Positions 30,829-42,052 of a DNA stretch of 64,000 nt are shown here, in pieces. The stretch is from Rutpela maculata (lineage: Eukaryota; Arthropoda; Insecta; Coleoptera; Cerambycidae): positions 181,322,088 through 181,386,087 of the forward strand of contig OW386285.2 of NCBI GenBank assembly GCA_936432065.2, given 5' to 3'. The notes beneath the pieces are model-generated. The model had not been told where the DNA came from. It searched no databases and saw nothing but the letters and a program-made list of their open reading frames with translations. The translations under genes and the position numbers were made by a program. Each line of letters opens with the position of its first letter. Position 1 is the stretch's first letter.

Positions 30829-33800
30829 TTATTTAAAATCGTAAGTTTTCTTTAGTGGTCTTTTTAAGTTATCCATGTGGATTTTGTTTTCGGTCGATAC
30901 GGTTTTTGAATTTTTGTCTACCGTTTTTATTACCGTTGGTTTATGAAATTTATTCGCGGTCTTTTGCCTTTTATGTTTTTTAATATAAGTGGTTGATTTA
31001 GACTGAAATAATTTTGGATCATCGCGATTTTGATTTAGTTTCTCTATAGTTTTTTCTTTATTTTCTATAAGGTTTTCATTTATTTTTGAGTACATTAATT
31101 TAGTCCTTTCTTTATGTTCGTTAATATAATCGTTAACGAGTATCTTTTCAATGTCCATATCGAATGGATTTTCATTATTTATGTGTCCTTTAATGATGTC
31201 TATTGGTTTTAACTTTGTTGTCGAATGAATCGAGTGGTTATACGCTAGTATTGCATAAATCATTTTCATGTGTACTGGAGTTTTTAAAAATCCTCTAGTA
31301 TTTAGTAACCGTACATGCTCTATTAATGTTGAGTGTAATCTCTCTATGGGACCATTAGATTGAGGGTGATTGGGTGAACAAAAATGCAATTTTATTTTGT
31401 GCAAGTTGAGAAGTTCGGTAATAACTGAATTTTTAAATTCTGAACCGTTATCAACGATAATTTGTTTTGGAACGCCATGATGAGAGAAAAATGTTATTAA
31501 ATTGTTTACGATTTCGGTAGAACATAGTGACATTAATTTGTATGCCTGTGCATATTTCGAAAATGTATCTATGATAGTCAAAAATTTGGTTTGTTCTAAG
31601 GTAAAAGCGTCTATATGAATAATTTCAAAAGGTTGAACCGGGGTTGGTGTAATATTCATTTTCATTCTTACGGGATGCCTTTCGTATTTTCCTTGTTGAC
31701 AAATTTCACAGTCGTTTATATATGTTTGAATTGAATTTTTCATTTCGGGCCAATAATATCGCTTCCTGATTTGTTGCTCGGTTTCATTTATACCACGATG
31801 GTTGCTTTTGCTTTCGTGATAATTTTTTATTATTTCCTGAACATCATCCTTATTACTGACATCGATTAATTTTAGTTTACAATTTTTTAATTTTAGGTAC
31901 GGCCATTTAAAGTTCTTACGTATAACTTCACAAAATGATTCATACATATCAGGGTCTTCAAAATATAAATGATAAGGTGTTTTTGGCACTACGTAGTTTT
32001 TGAAAAAGTTGATTATATCTTGCTCGAATTGATTTTGAGATATTTGACAATCTAGGCGTTGCTTTTTATTGAATAATATCGTCAGTTTTGGTCTAGCAGG
32101 GGAATGTAGAACCGATTTAATAATTATTTGATTTTGTCCGTAATTAACGGGTGTTTCCACGATGGGAATTTCTGCTATGGGATGGTGCTCGGCATTTGTG
32201 TGTACAGTAATATTATCATTATCGTTATCGTCCTCGGGGTTATCAGTCTCTAATCTGTGTTCATCTGGTAGTACCCGAGTGGAAATATTGTCGATTTCCG
32301 GATCTGGAGGTTCCGCGGGTTCTGGGGATTCCGAGGGTTGAGCTGAAGTGCTAGCGCCGATTTGCTCATTAAACTTGTCAATATATTCAAATATATCACT
32401 CGTCTCTTTTGCGTGTAATTCTATGCGGGATAACGCGTCTGCGTTCGTATTTAATTTACCCTTTTTATATATGATATTGTAGTCGAATTCTTCCAACTTG
32501 AAACGCCATCTTATTAATTTAGAATTTGGCTCTTTTAACGAGAATAGCCACTGTAGGGGTTTATGGTCAGTTATTATGTTAAATTTCCGTCCAAAAAGGT
32601 ATGGCCGGAAGTATTTAGTAGCCCAAACGATAGCCAAAAGTTCCCTTTCTATTACGCTATAATTTTGCTCGGAATCATTCAAAGTTCGAGACGCGTACGC
32701 GACGGGTAAGTCTTTCCCAATTTGGCCCTGGGACAAAATGGCGCCAACGGCCACATTGCTCGCATCAGTGGTTAAATTGAACGGTTTTGTGAAATCGGGG
32801 TATTGTAGGATAGGCTCGTTAATCAACAAATTTTTACAAACTTCAAAACAAGATAAGAATTCTTCGTCGTGGGTGATTTTTGCATTTTTCTTTAAGCATT
32901 TCGTCATCGGTTTGGTAATTTTGGCGAAATTATTTATAAATCTCCTATAATAACCCAATAGTCCCAAAAAGCCTTTAATTTGTTTAGTTGTCTTAGGGAC
33001 TGGGTAATTTTTTATAGCTTTTATTTTATCAGGGTTTGGCTTAACCCCGTTCGGTGTAACAATGTGGCCTAGGTAGGCCACTTCCTTGCGTAAAAATTCT
33101 GACTTGTCTAACTGAATTTTGAAATTTGATTGTCTAAGTCTATCAAAAACTGATCTTAACCTTTCTATATGTTCCTGAAGTGACGTAGAAAAAATTATTA
33201 TGTCGTCTAAGTAAACTAAGCATTTTTCGTTTTGTATACCACGAAGAATATTGTCCATAATTCGCTGAAACGTCGCGGGCGCGTTTTTTAGGCCAAAAGG
33301 CATTCTTAAATACTCGTAATGCCCGTTTTCTGTGTTAAAAGCTGTTTTGGCTATGTCGCTTTCGTTCATCTCTATCTGATGAAAACCACTAGCCAAATCC
33401 AAGGTGGTAAAGTATTGACATTTACCTAACTTGTCCAATAAATCGGTAATATTGGGAAGTGGGTATCTGTCGTCGACCGTCTTTTCATTCAGTTTGCGGT
33501 AGTCCACCACTACACGCCACTTCTGTATTCCCGAAGCATCGGGTTTTTTGGGCACCACCCAAATAGGTGATGACCACGGTGAATTGCTAGGCCTTATTAT
33601 ATTTTGATCTAACATTTTTTTCATTTGGTTTTCTACTTCCTTTTTGTGGATGAACGGGTAACGATATGTTTTCGTATATATCGGTACTTCGTCCGTCGTA
33701 TTAATTTTATGTTTAATTTGATTAGAAAAAGTTAATTTAGTGTTTTCTTGATAGAAAATGTCTGAATATTCTTTACATAAATTTTCAATTTTACTTTTTT

Positions 33801-34602
33801 CTTCCGGGTTTAGATGGTCGGTACGAATGTTAGATAGGCTTAAGTATGATTTTGGTGTTTCATCAAAATTGTTTAAGTTTATTTCATGAATTGATTTTTT
33901 TTCGAATCTCTCAACTACTATAGGTTCGGAAAAGTCTAGAGTGATGGGATTGACCGTATTATTTAATATTGTAGTAATAGCTTCGCCATTGTTGGCGGTG
34001 GCTAAACATTCTGGTATCTCACAATTGTGAATTTTTTGATAAGGAATTATTATTTCTCCATTTTCTAGAGACGTTTTTATTTTTATTACTTGTTCGCTGC
34101 GAGGTGCGATTGATATTAAATTTAATTCGTTTTTTGTTTTATAGTAAGATAAGGTAATTTTTGTATACGGCGTTATCAATAATCCTTTGTCGAAGTTTAA
34201 GCTAGCCTGAAGTATTTTTAAATTATCCAATCCGATTAATCCGTGAAAACTATTATGAAATCTAAATAAAAAGAATTTTAAACTTGTTGGTTGTGGTAAA
34301 TTAAATAGTTTTGAAGATGGTATTAATGCACTTTCTTTGTGAGCGGATTTTTGAAAAACGGTAGAGACTATAAATGGATCATTTTGAATACAGTTAGGGT
34401 ATAATTTATGAGCAAGATTAGGGTCGATAAATGATTTCGTTGAACCCGAGTCGATTAAAAATTTTAGGTTATGTTCAGGTAGTATAATATAGGGTAATTC
34501 ATTAGAATTGGTGGCATTGATTGAGATAATTTCAGGGTTTACGTTTGATCGTCGACCGGTGGGTCTTGCTGAAAATTTACATTTTCTTGCTGAAGATTTA
34601 TA
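30829..34602 (-). CDS. pol: Pol polyprotein: protease, reverse transcriptase, RNase H, integrase
   Basis: The frame is open from 34,602 down to 30,829. Domains in order: aspartic protease with LIDSGSTKSF (about 34,458-34,430); RT with LDLASGFHQI and the catalytic YLDD (about 33,214-33,203); RNase H with TDASN (about 32,776) and the TDHKPL region; and integrase with an HHCC zinc region (HESKSNH ... CEICQQ) and DDE residues in HIDAF, VDNGSEF and GPIERL (about 31,610, 31,455 and 31,345). The gag stop is at 34,640, outside this frame, and pol has no ATG of its own upstream of protease. It overlaps env at the splice region. Catalytic residues look intact. Confidence 0.9.
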   Translation of the reverse strand, partial: YKSSARKCKFSARPTGRRSNVNPEIISINATNSNELPYIILPEHNLKFLIDSGSTKSFIDPNLAHKLYPNCIQNDPFIVSTVFQKSAHKESALIPSSKLFNLPQPTSLKFFLFRFHNSFHGLIGLDNLKILQASLNFDKGLLITPYTKITLSYYKTKNELNLISIAPRSEQVIKIKTSLENGEIIIPYQKIHNCEIPECLATANNGEAITTILNNTVNPITLDFSEPIVVERFEKKSIHEINLNNFDETPKSYLSLSNIRTDHLNPEEKSKIENLCKEYSDIFYQENTKLTFSNQIKHKINTTDEVPIYTKTYRYPFIHKKEVENQMKKMLDQNIIRPSNSPWSSPIWVVPKKPDASGIQKWRVVVDYRKLNEKTVDDRYPLPNITDLLDKLGKCQYFTTLDLASGFHQIEMNESDIAKTAFNTENGHYEYLRMPFGLKNAPATFQRIMDNILRGIQNEKCLVYLDDIIIFSTSLQEHIERLRSVFDRLRQSNFKIQLDKSEFLRKEVAYLGHIVTPNGVKPNPDKIKAIKNYPVPKTTKQIKGFLGLLGYYRRFINNFAKITKPMTKCLKKNAKITHDEEFLSCFEVCKNLLINEPILQYPDFTKPFNLTTDASNVAVGAILSQGQIGKDLPVAYASRTLNDSEQNYSVIERELLAIVWATKYFRPYLFGRKFNIITDHKPLQWLFSLKEPNSKLIRWRFKLEEFDYNIIYKKGKLNTNADALSRIELHAKETSDIFEYIDKFNEQIGASTSAQPSESPEPAEPPDPEIDNISTRVLPDEHRLETDNPEDDNDNDNITVHTNAEHHPIAEIPIVETPVNYGQNQIIIKSVLHSPARPKLTILFNKKQRLDCQISQNQFEQDIINFFKNYVVPKTPYHLYFEDPDMYESFCEVIRKNFKWPYLKLKNCKLKLIDVSNKDDVQEIIKNYHESKSNHRGINETEQQIRKRYYWPEMKNSIQTYINDCEICQQGKYERHPVRMKMNITPTPVQPFEIIHIDAFTLEQTKFLTIIDTFSKYAQAYKLMSLCSTEIVNNLITFFSHHGVPKQIIVDNGSEFKNSVITELLNLHKIKLHFCSPNHPQSNGPIERLHSTLIEHVRLLNTRGFLKTPVHMKMIYAILAYNHSIHSTTKLKPIDIIKGHINNENPFDMDIEKILVNDYINEHKERTKLMYSKINENLIENKEKTIEKLNQNRDDPKLFQSKSTTYIKKHKRQKTANKFHKPTVIKTVDKNSKTVSTENKIHMDNLKRPLKKTYDFK

Positions 34603-34668
34603 TTATCTTGCTGAAAATTTATATTGTCTTGCTGAAAATTTATATTATCTTGCTGAAAATTAATATTA
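34561..34668 (-). repeat. Five 21-bp tandem repeats at the gag-pol junction
   Basis: The unit (plus strand CTTGCTGAAAATTTATATTAT with small variants) occurs five times across the end of gag and the start of pol. The repeats carry stops in the gag and pol frames, but the third frame is open and would code for a 7-residue Gln/Asn-rich repeat (NINFQQD). Confidence 0.85.
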
Positions 34669-35980
34669 CTTGGTAATATGCCTCGTTTACGTCTCCGTAA
34701 GTTTCAGGAAGGTTTTGGTTGCCGTACTCGTAAACACCGCTAGAGGTTGGTTCAATTTCGTTTACTTCAGTGTTATGAAGTTCATGGGAAGCGAAATTTC
34801 TTTGAGGGGGGCGATATTGATTTGAGGTCGATGGTCCCGGTTGAGGTCGGAAATTATTCGAAGTTTGCCTCGTTGATATACTCATAGGAGTGGGGTTAGG
34901 CAGATTTTTGTATGGATTTGGCCTGAAAACGTTTTGGTTTTGGTTCCTGAATATTTGCGAATTTGTGAAAAATCTCTGCTGTGGATTGTTCACTCTAGGG
35001 TGAAATTGAATCGGTTGAGATGGGAAACTATTTTGTTGACGAAATTGATTACTCTGAGTTTGATAATTGAATGAGGGCATTTGGCCATTGAAAGGGTTTC
35101 TGGGGAAATGGTTCATTGGTCTGCTGAAATTATTTACTGGTCTATTAAAGTTATGCATTGAATTTTGTTGATGAATGGTTGGGAATATTGGTCTTGGTTG
35201 TACAGGAGCCTGTTGTACGAAATTTTTGTTAGTCAAATTTTGATAATAGTACGTATTATCTTCTTGAGTAATAAATTGCATCGCCTCTTTCATGTCTTTG
35301 GGGCGCATGCAACGAATAGTTGTGCCTAGAGGTTCTTTTAGCCCTGACAAGAATGTTTTTAGAGTAAGATTGTTATAGAGAGCTCGTTTTAATACTTTGG
35401 CTTCTGCTTCTTTTTCATGAATGTCTACATATGAACATATTAAATTTAATAATTGTAAGCAACGGTCGTAAAATTGTTGCGGTTTTTCGCTTGGAAGCTG
35501 TTTTAGCAAAACTAAATCTCTATTTAGACAAGCTTCGTCGCGTTGATCTGCAAAGTTTCTATATAAAGTGTCTTTTAGTTCTTGCCAAGTAGTAACACTC
35601 TGTATATTAACAACTAATTTAGCGTTATCTGTTAATTTGCCTATTAGCGAGTTTAATAAAAACACGTTATGAAAACTATCAGGGTGAGCTGTGTCGTAAA
35701 ATTCTGATATAATGCTATCACAAATACTTAAATATCTATTTAATTCGTTCGGATTTCCGTCAAATTGCGGAACGCATTTTAAATACTCTGGTTTGAACTG
35801 AGTCATTTTCGTATTATTTAAGGTTAAATTAACTTCTAAATTACTTATTTCACTAGAATATTGAATGTTATTTTCTGGTTTATGTGAGGAACTAGAAGGC
35901 AAAAGAGAATTGTTATCTTCTACGTCTGAGTCAGTTAAAGGTGATAAGCTTAAGTTTTCAAAAAGTTTTTCGAGTGACAT
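34640..35980 (-). CDS. gag: Gag capsid protein of the provirus
   Basis: The ATG at 35,980 starts a protein of about 446 residues. A Ser-rich acidic N-terminus is followed by a capsid-like core (FKPEYLKCVPQFDGNPNELN, with FL.gLk.plg near residue 215) and a long Gln/Asn/Pro/Phe-rich tail (about residues 255-420). There is no CCHC knuckle, which is normal for errantiviruses. The neighbouring TTG at 35,983 is not needed as a start. The stop TAA is inside the 21-bp repeats. Confidence 0.88.
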   Translation of the reverse strand: MSLEKLFENLSLSPLTDSDVEDNNSLLPSSSSHKPENNIQYSSEISNLEVNLTLNNTKMTQFKPEYLKCVPQFDGNPNELNRYLSICDSIISEFYDTAHPDSFHNVFLLNSLIGKLTDNAKLVVNIQSVTTWQELKDTLYRNFADQRDEACLNRDLVLLKQLPSEKPQQFYDRCLQLLNLICSYVDIHEKEAEAKVLKRALYNNLTLKTFLSGLKEPLGTTIRCMRPKDMKEAMQFITQEDNTYYYQNLTNKNFVQQAPVQPRPIFPTIHQQNSMHNFNRPVNNFSRPMNHFPRNPFNGQMPSFNYQTQSNQFRQQNSFPSQPIQFHPRVNNPQQRFFTNSQIFRNQNQNVFRPNPYKNLPNPTPMSISTRQTSNNFRPQPGPSTSNQYRPPQRNFASHELHNTEVNEIEPTSSGVYEYGNQNLPETYGDVNEAYYQVILIFSKII

Positions 35981-36298
35981 CAAACTGTACTTACATTAAT
36001 ATTATTGTGACTTTGAGCATCGTTTTTCACTAACTATAAGGAGCCCTCAAATGGATGAGCGATTTTGTCTTCTCCAAATTACGAGTTCCTTGCAGAATGG
36101 GACGATGTAGTTCCAATTCTCGTGAATTATTGTTGAAAGAGTCTTGCACAGGTTTGCGATAAACTGGGTTTCCTAATGTTCGAGGAGCCACTCTGTTTTA
36201 GGCACTTTCGCGAATTTTTCACTTTTTTGTCCGATAATCGATTAATCGTTGAAACGAAAATTATCTGTTCGATACACGATAATTTCGATAATCCTTAG

Positions 36299-36311
36299 AC
36301 CGACTGCGCCA
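36299..36311 (-). other. Primer-binding site, tRNA-Ser type
   Basis: The minus strand reads TGGCGCAGTCGGT, with the first T being the last base of the 5' LTR. It is complementary to the 3' end of insect tRNA-Ser (..ACCGACTGCGCCA), the primer known for 17.6 and 297. Confidence 0.8.
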
Positions 36312-36560
36312 CTAACGATTTCGACACCCAAAAGTCTCTTTTTAAAAAATTATTAAATTCAAAAATTTATTTTTTATAAAAATGTTTTAAGTACAATGTA
36401 TGTATTTAATCTAAGAAAGCTAGTTACAGACTGAATCTAAAACAATGCAAAATAGGAAAGAAGGCACAGCGCCTTATCTTCTAAGTATCAGGTTACAACT
36501 GCTGATGCTGGGAAACATAGTCGTCCCCTTATAATTTAAATGGGGGGTCGATACATAATT
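36311..36560 (-). repeat. 5' LTR of the provirus
   Basis: It has the same 250 bases as 28,848-29,097. It is followed on the plus strand by the second CGCG of the target duplication. Confidence 0.93.
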
Positions 36561-36831
36561 CGCGTCAATAGCTGAAATCACTTTTGTTTTACACAAAAAA
36601 GATATAGTAAAGGTCTTTTGATATCTATTCAAATTTGGTTAAAATTGGATGAGTAATAACTAAGCTACGAAGGTGTTACCGTGAAAAATGGGACACACTG
36701 TATGTAAATAATATGTTCTTGATTCGAAACATTGAAGAAAATACATATTCTTAAATCAAACTGTAACATATTTTTAAATCAAGCCTTTGGCACTACCTGA
36801 AATTAGAATAGCTGCATTTATTACAAAGTTT
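36561..36831. repeat. Right arm of the palindrome split by the provirus
   Basis: This is the inverted partner of 28,574-28,847, with a few substitutions and small length differences. Confidence 0.8.
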
Positions 36832-37272
36832 TTGTTGTGCATTTTTATTTAAAAAAAGGGTTGATTTTTAGAGAAATCATAATAGACATTTTTTTTACCG
36901 AAAAAAAGAATGCAATATTATTGTTCAGCATGCTTTAGAACCCCTATATCAAAAATTTAGTCACGTTTTGATTTATCGTTTTCGAAAACGGCCCCCTTAA
37001 AATTACATTTTTCAGATATTAAATAATTAATAACTTAGAAATGAATTGTTTTTCTAAATTTGGTTTACGAAATTTGATGAAAATTGAATATAAATAGAAA
37101 ATGAGAAATCACTTTTTTCCTAAAAACAATTTGTTTCCCCGTTATTAATTATTTAATACTTGAAAAATATTATTTTAGGTTTTAATCGACTTACCTTAAG
37201 AAAATTGATTCCTCAACTTAGTGGATATACAAGATGCTTTCACTATAAATGCAACAGTAGTTGAGAATTATC

Positions 37273-38004
37273 TACAGAGTGACCCATTTAAAAGAGGGGC
37301 ACTTGTCTAAAATTTTTATTTATTGTGCGATTTGAATCAAATTTTACTCAGGTATAGAACAAATTAGGATCTAATTATGACCAGAAAAACATTCGCCTCC
37401 TACAAATGCAAAGCCACCAGCGGTACCAAAGCATGCGGAAAAAATCAAAAAATCATATTAGGCATTTTTTTATTGAAAAATTTTGTTAATGAAACTTGTT
37501 CGGAATTGTCCAAAAACCTTAAGTCCAAAATTTAATATAAATAAAAAAATATTAAAATTTTTATTAAAATAATGTCCAAGTCCGAAAATATAATTTTAAT
37601 GGGATTTTTTGTTTATAAAACTGTATTATGACAATTCTGTTTGAAATTAAACACAAGCTGCCAGGTAGTTGTCAAGTAATTTGCAGTTTTTTTTAAATAA
37701 TGATTTTTTAAATTTTTATAATTTCAATTTTTTTTATTTTGATTAAATTTTGGGCTTAAGGTTTTTGGACAATTCTGAACAAGTTTCATTAACAAAATTT
37801 TGCGATAAAAAATGCCTAATATGATTTATTGATTTTTTCCGCATATTTTGGTACCGCAGGTGGCTTTGCATTTGTAAAAGATGAATGTTTTTCTGGTCAT
37901 AATTAGATCCTAATTTGTTCTATACTTGAGTAAAATTTGATTCTAATCACACAGTAAATAAAAATTTTAGAGAGGTGCCCCGCTTTTAAATGGGTCACTT
38001 TGTA
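37273..38004. mobile_element. Foldback MITE, 732 bp
   Basis: Arms of about 290 bp start TACAGAGTGACCCATTTAAA and are inverted copies, around a core of about 150 bp. Relatives with altered tips (TACAGTGTGTTTCACTT) are nested in the TTAA elements at 45,823-46,525 and 51,127-51,828. TA lies at both ends. Confidence 0.75.
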
Positions 38005-39480
38005 TATAAAATGGCTTCTTAAAGTGTTTTCAGTTTAAATCAGAAAAAATAAAAAACATAATGTAGTTCTAAGATTTTTATTATGAATAAAAGTAAACAC
38101 ACAAGAGTAAATGTACAACAAATTCAAAAAATGGAATTGCACAATTAAAAAATAACAGTACATAGGTCCTATTCTATTTTTACCAAAAAAAGTAAAATGT
38201 ATTTTTTATAAGTATAACATAAAAACACATTCACATTATATAAAATAAATAACGAATTCATAAAACTCAATATAAACGCTAAATAGCGAATATTTTTTAC
38301 TATAGAGAAGTAAATAAATAAATATAAATTTAATGTACAGCCAACTAGAAAAATTTGGTAACACAATTTAAATATAATAAATAATTCTGCTCTTACGTGC
38401 AGATTTGGTTAACATAATATGGAATATTTTTTATTATCGTTTTATAAAAAGTTTTGCTTTTAAAAGAAATCAATTTTAATGCTATTCAATTTTTGGCAAC
38501 AAAACAGAAAAATCGAATTTCAAAAATTCAAATAGTTTGTATATAATTTAATAATGTTGAAATAGCCAAAGTATAAAGGACGCCCGAATACAGGCAAAGA
38601 ACAAAGTAATTTTTAGTATATCTTATGTACGGTTTTAAAATAAAGTAAGCAGTGAAAAATTAGTAGAAAACCGCTGCCCAAGGAATCACTACTTCCACAT
38701 CCAGATTTTCTATCCATGTCTCTCACAACGAAAAAATTTTGTATGTGGAAATAATTGTTTATGGAACTTCAATAATATAATATTTGAAATCCTCTACCCC
38801 AAAAAAACCCATAAAACGATACCCCACATCGGTAGTAGGGTGGGGGTGGTTATAGGGGATAGTGGGGGGTGAATGAAGTAAAAAAATATTTTGAGGTTTT
38901 TGGTTCTTGTACACAGTACACACACTAAATCACAATCTTTTCTCATCCCCTTTAATAATGATAATGGGGGTGGCTAATGCCAAAAAGTTCCAGATCTCGT
39001 TAAAATACATAGATGTACCAAATTTCAAGTGAATATCTTAAAGGCAGGCAGGCAGGCAGGTAGACACACAGACAGATTTTTTTTTACTCAAACTTAAAAT
39101 CTCGACGTTTCATGACATATTCTAAGCCTATTTGAACAATAAAATTTGTCGTTACTATACTTCCTCTGGACGTGGAGTAAAACAGAAAAAATAAACATTT
39201 TTGCAACTATTTTTGGCAGCATCCATGGCAGGAACAAAAAAAATTCCTAGATTTTACACTTGTGTTTGGACGCACTTTGCTTTAGTTAATTCAAAAATAT
39301 CGAATTAAAAAATTTTTAAAGCTGAATTTTATATTTTTTGCGGAGCCTGTATGCTTTACATATACTTTAACAGTGCTAAAAGAGGTTTCTTTTCAATCAA
39401 ATTTTTATCAAGGCAGGGTTCAGGATTTTTCAAATAATTTAAATATTGCTATAAGCAGTTCAAACCAAATGTATTTTTTT
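38005..39480. other. AT-rich DNA with one dispersed repeat
   Basis: It contains copy b of the ACTTCCACATCCAG family (38,668-39,176). The rest shows nothing recognisable. Confidence 0.55.
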
Positions 39481-39539
39481 TCTTAAAAAAATTATTATTT
39501 ATTGTTGCAACATTGCTCCAAGGTTGAAGTATATTTTTT

Positions 39540-39850
39540 TGTTTATAAAGTGCAAATTAATATTAAGGATCGAAAAGTTGCTGATTTTTTAGCATGCTCA
39601 TTCTGATGGTGCTATTAAAAAAATTGTAATGTTGAATACTAGTATTAAAAAAATAGTAAATTTTAAACCATTATTCGAAAAAACAACAATTTAAAAAATA
39701 AAACTCCACAAATTGTTTATAACAATTTGTTTATTTAAAAATAATGAAAATAAAAAATAACAATTTTTTCAATAGCACCATCAGAAAGAGCATGCGAAAT
39801 TATAACTTGTCGTTCCTTAATAGGTATTAATTTTTTATACTTTATGAATA
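39540..39850. repeat. Inverted repeat, probable small MITE
   Basis: Bases 39,560-39,640 (AGCATGCTC..CTGATGGTGCTAT) and 39,765-39,820 are inverted copies separated by an A/T-rich loop of about 120 bp. Confidence 0.6.
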
Positions 39851-39994
39851 AAAAAATACATTAAAACTCTTATTTTTTTTAAAAAGAAAATCAAGGAACC
39901 TGATTTGAATTTTTAAAAACCCCATCGAGTGCCGAAAAAACATTACTGAAAGTGTATATGTTTTGAATTGATTTAAATATTTTTAAACTTCATT

Positions 39995-41800
39995 ATTATT
40001 ATTATAGCCAGGCCGCTTGGAAAGTGCCGAAGAACGATCATTATTACGTTTGCGTACGGGGAGCTGTAGATCCTAACTATGATGGATGCCCTTGCAGACT
40101 TTTTTCTGGAAAATTCGATGGTCTACAAAAAGGTTCAGTGCACTTATGTCGAATCTATTATCGTTTTCGCTACGTAAGCGACGAAAGGTTACAAATCACT
40201 ATCCTCTAATTCTTAACAACTTTTTAAACAAATTGGATGACCTTAAAAGTACTCACAAATACTTTTCCTATCGAGCTGAATCGAATGGCTCCAAGAACGT
40301 TTTCAAGCACCGGGAAATTAATGCAAGTGGTTTTACCAATTGCATTGCAATATATAGTATTTCTTCCTTATTCCACTATTTGCATATCACACATCAGGCA
40401 AAACAAAACCCTTGCACTATTCACTGTTAAATGATTCTCCATTAACTGCACACAACACAACGAAAACGGTAGGCGCCATGATAGAGGCCAGTCGACGCCT
40501 GTGCAGAAAATTACATTTAAGAATAAGATGTACTCGAAGCAAAGCAAATAATCTTGTTTGAGGTTAACAACCATTTCTCTGAAGTATATAGTAAGTTTTA
40601 TTCAAGAACAAATAATATTGTTAAAAATTAGTGTATTTGAAGCAAATCGAATAATAAACCTTTTGGGTCAAGAATTATATAGTTCTCTATCAAGAATACT
40701 TTTTAATTAGCTTGTATTAAACTCTTCTCTTAAATGAATATGAATTTTAATCTTAACTTAAATATAAAATATTCTACCTGAATAGAATGACGCTTGGAAG
40801 TCAACACCATATAAATGTTTGATAGAAATATCGACTATTATTTAACCTAGACTTCTACTCTTGTATGAAATTTAAAATTTCAAGAATAGTATTATTCTTG
40901 GAGACAGTATAGGATTTTTTTCCGTGTGTAAGGCCAATAAAACTGCCAACTTTAACTGGCTCTGTCTTGAAACTCTGGTAGTTTGGGACCTCCGAACCAT
41001 TGAGATATTTGTTCAGAGGCCCAAAATATAGAACATATCAAAAATCCAGCCAATTTAAGGGAAGCCACGTATATATAAGAATTTGTGCGGGGTCCTTTTT
41101 TTGATTCAAAAGTGATATTCTTGATAGAATAAAATTAAATATACTGATTTGAGTAACATCCCTATCTAATATGAGAAAATTAGTTGTTTTCGGAGCAATA
41201 TTATAACACCTCTACTGAAGATATTTAGTGCTTAATTTGAGAAAAGTGAAAGGTTTTATTTAAGAATGACATTTCCTTAATTTCAGAATCTTTAGTATTG
41301 ACGAAACAAAATAAAGTTACTTCATTTCAAAAATACAAAATATGAATAAATATCTATTAAACTGACATTGATATTAATAGTTTGTGGAATAGTTTTCAAC
41401 TTAGTTGAATAAAATGTTATTTTTTTTAAATTTCTTCCTTCCTTATTTTGCAAGTAATCTCCGTATTTAAGTTTTTCATCATAATTAAAAAAACTTTTTT
41501 TAACAAAATTTTCAATAAAAATGTAAAAAAAGGTAATGTAGTTCAAGTCGATTTCATATTTCCTAATTTTTAGAATGCCCTGTATAATTTATCTTAAATT
41601 TGATAACTGTTTGTAACTTTCTAAGACAAGCAAAACTTTTTATAGAGAATAACTTTCTCGGCAAATCAAAAATAAGAAAGTTTACAAGAGTGCCATACTA
41701 CATTCGGGGATATCATGTATTTATTTGGGGTGATTCATATAAAACTACCCAGGCAATTTCCGTGGTAACGAAAAGAGATATGTATATTTTGTAAAATCCA
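39995..41800. other. No recognisable gene; short open stretch and one dispersed inverted repeat
   Basis: Around 40,010-40,170 there is a less AT-rich stretch, open in two frames for about 55-60 codons, after a TTATTATTATAG that could be a splice acceptor. I do not recognise the peptide and there is no second exon in support. Bases 40,920-41,115 are the inverted relative of 26,700-26,840. The rest is AT-rich and featureless. Confidence 0.4.
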
Positions 41801-42052
41801 GTCCTTAAATATTTTTGGTGACTTTATTTTTCGATGACAGGAACTTTGGAAGTATAATATTATTAAAGTATTAAAGATTCTAAGTACTTTATGTATTAGG
41901 TACAAACTTTTCTATTAAAACCAGTGGTTTTCGAGATAAAGCAAACAAATATTTGGTAGGTAACTAGCAAGGAAATTAAAATTCGCTAAAAGGTGATCAC
42001 TAGATACAATAGGTAGCTTTAACTTTAAATGATTCGCAATTTTTCATATGGC

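Larger units (their letters stand above)
28848..36560 (-). mobile_element. Errantivirus-type (gypsy-group) endogenous retrovirus
   Basis: This 7,713-bp provirus has 250-bp LTRs in which I see no difference by eye, a CGCG 4-bp target duplication (28,844-28,847 and 36,561-36,564), a primer-binding site, a polypurine tract and gag, pol and env in order on the minus strand. The identical LTRs and long open frames indicate very recent insertion. Errantiviruses infect or transpose in insect germline and follicle tissue. The gag-pol junction is unusual (see findings). Confidence 0.95.

Noticed and set aside
40010..40210. Possible host exon after TTATTATTATAG
   Set aside because: Open in more than one frame for only about 60 codons, no recognised domain and no partner exon nearby; kept only as a remark.
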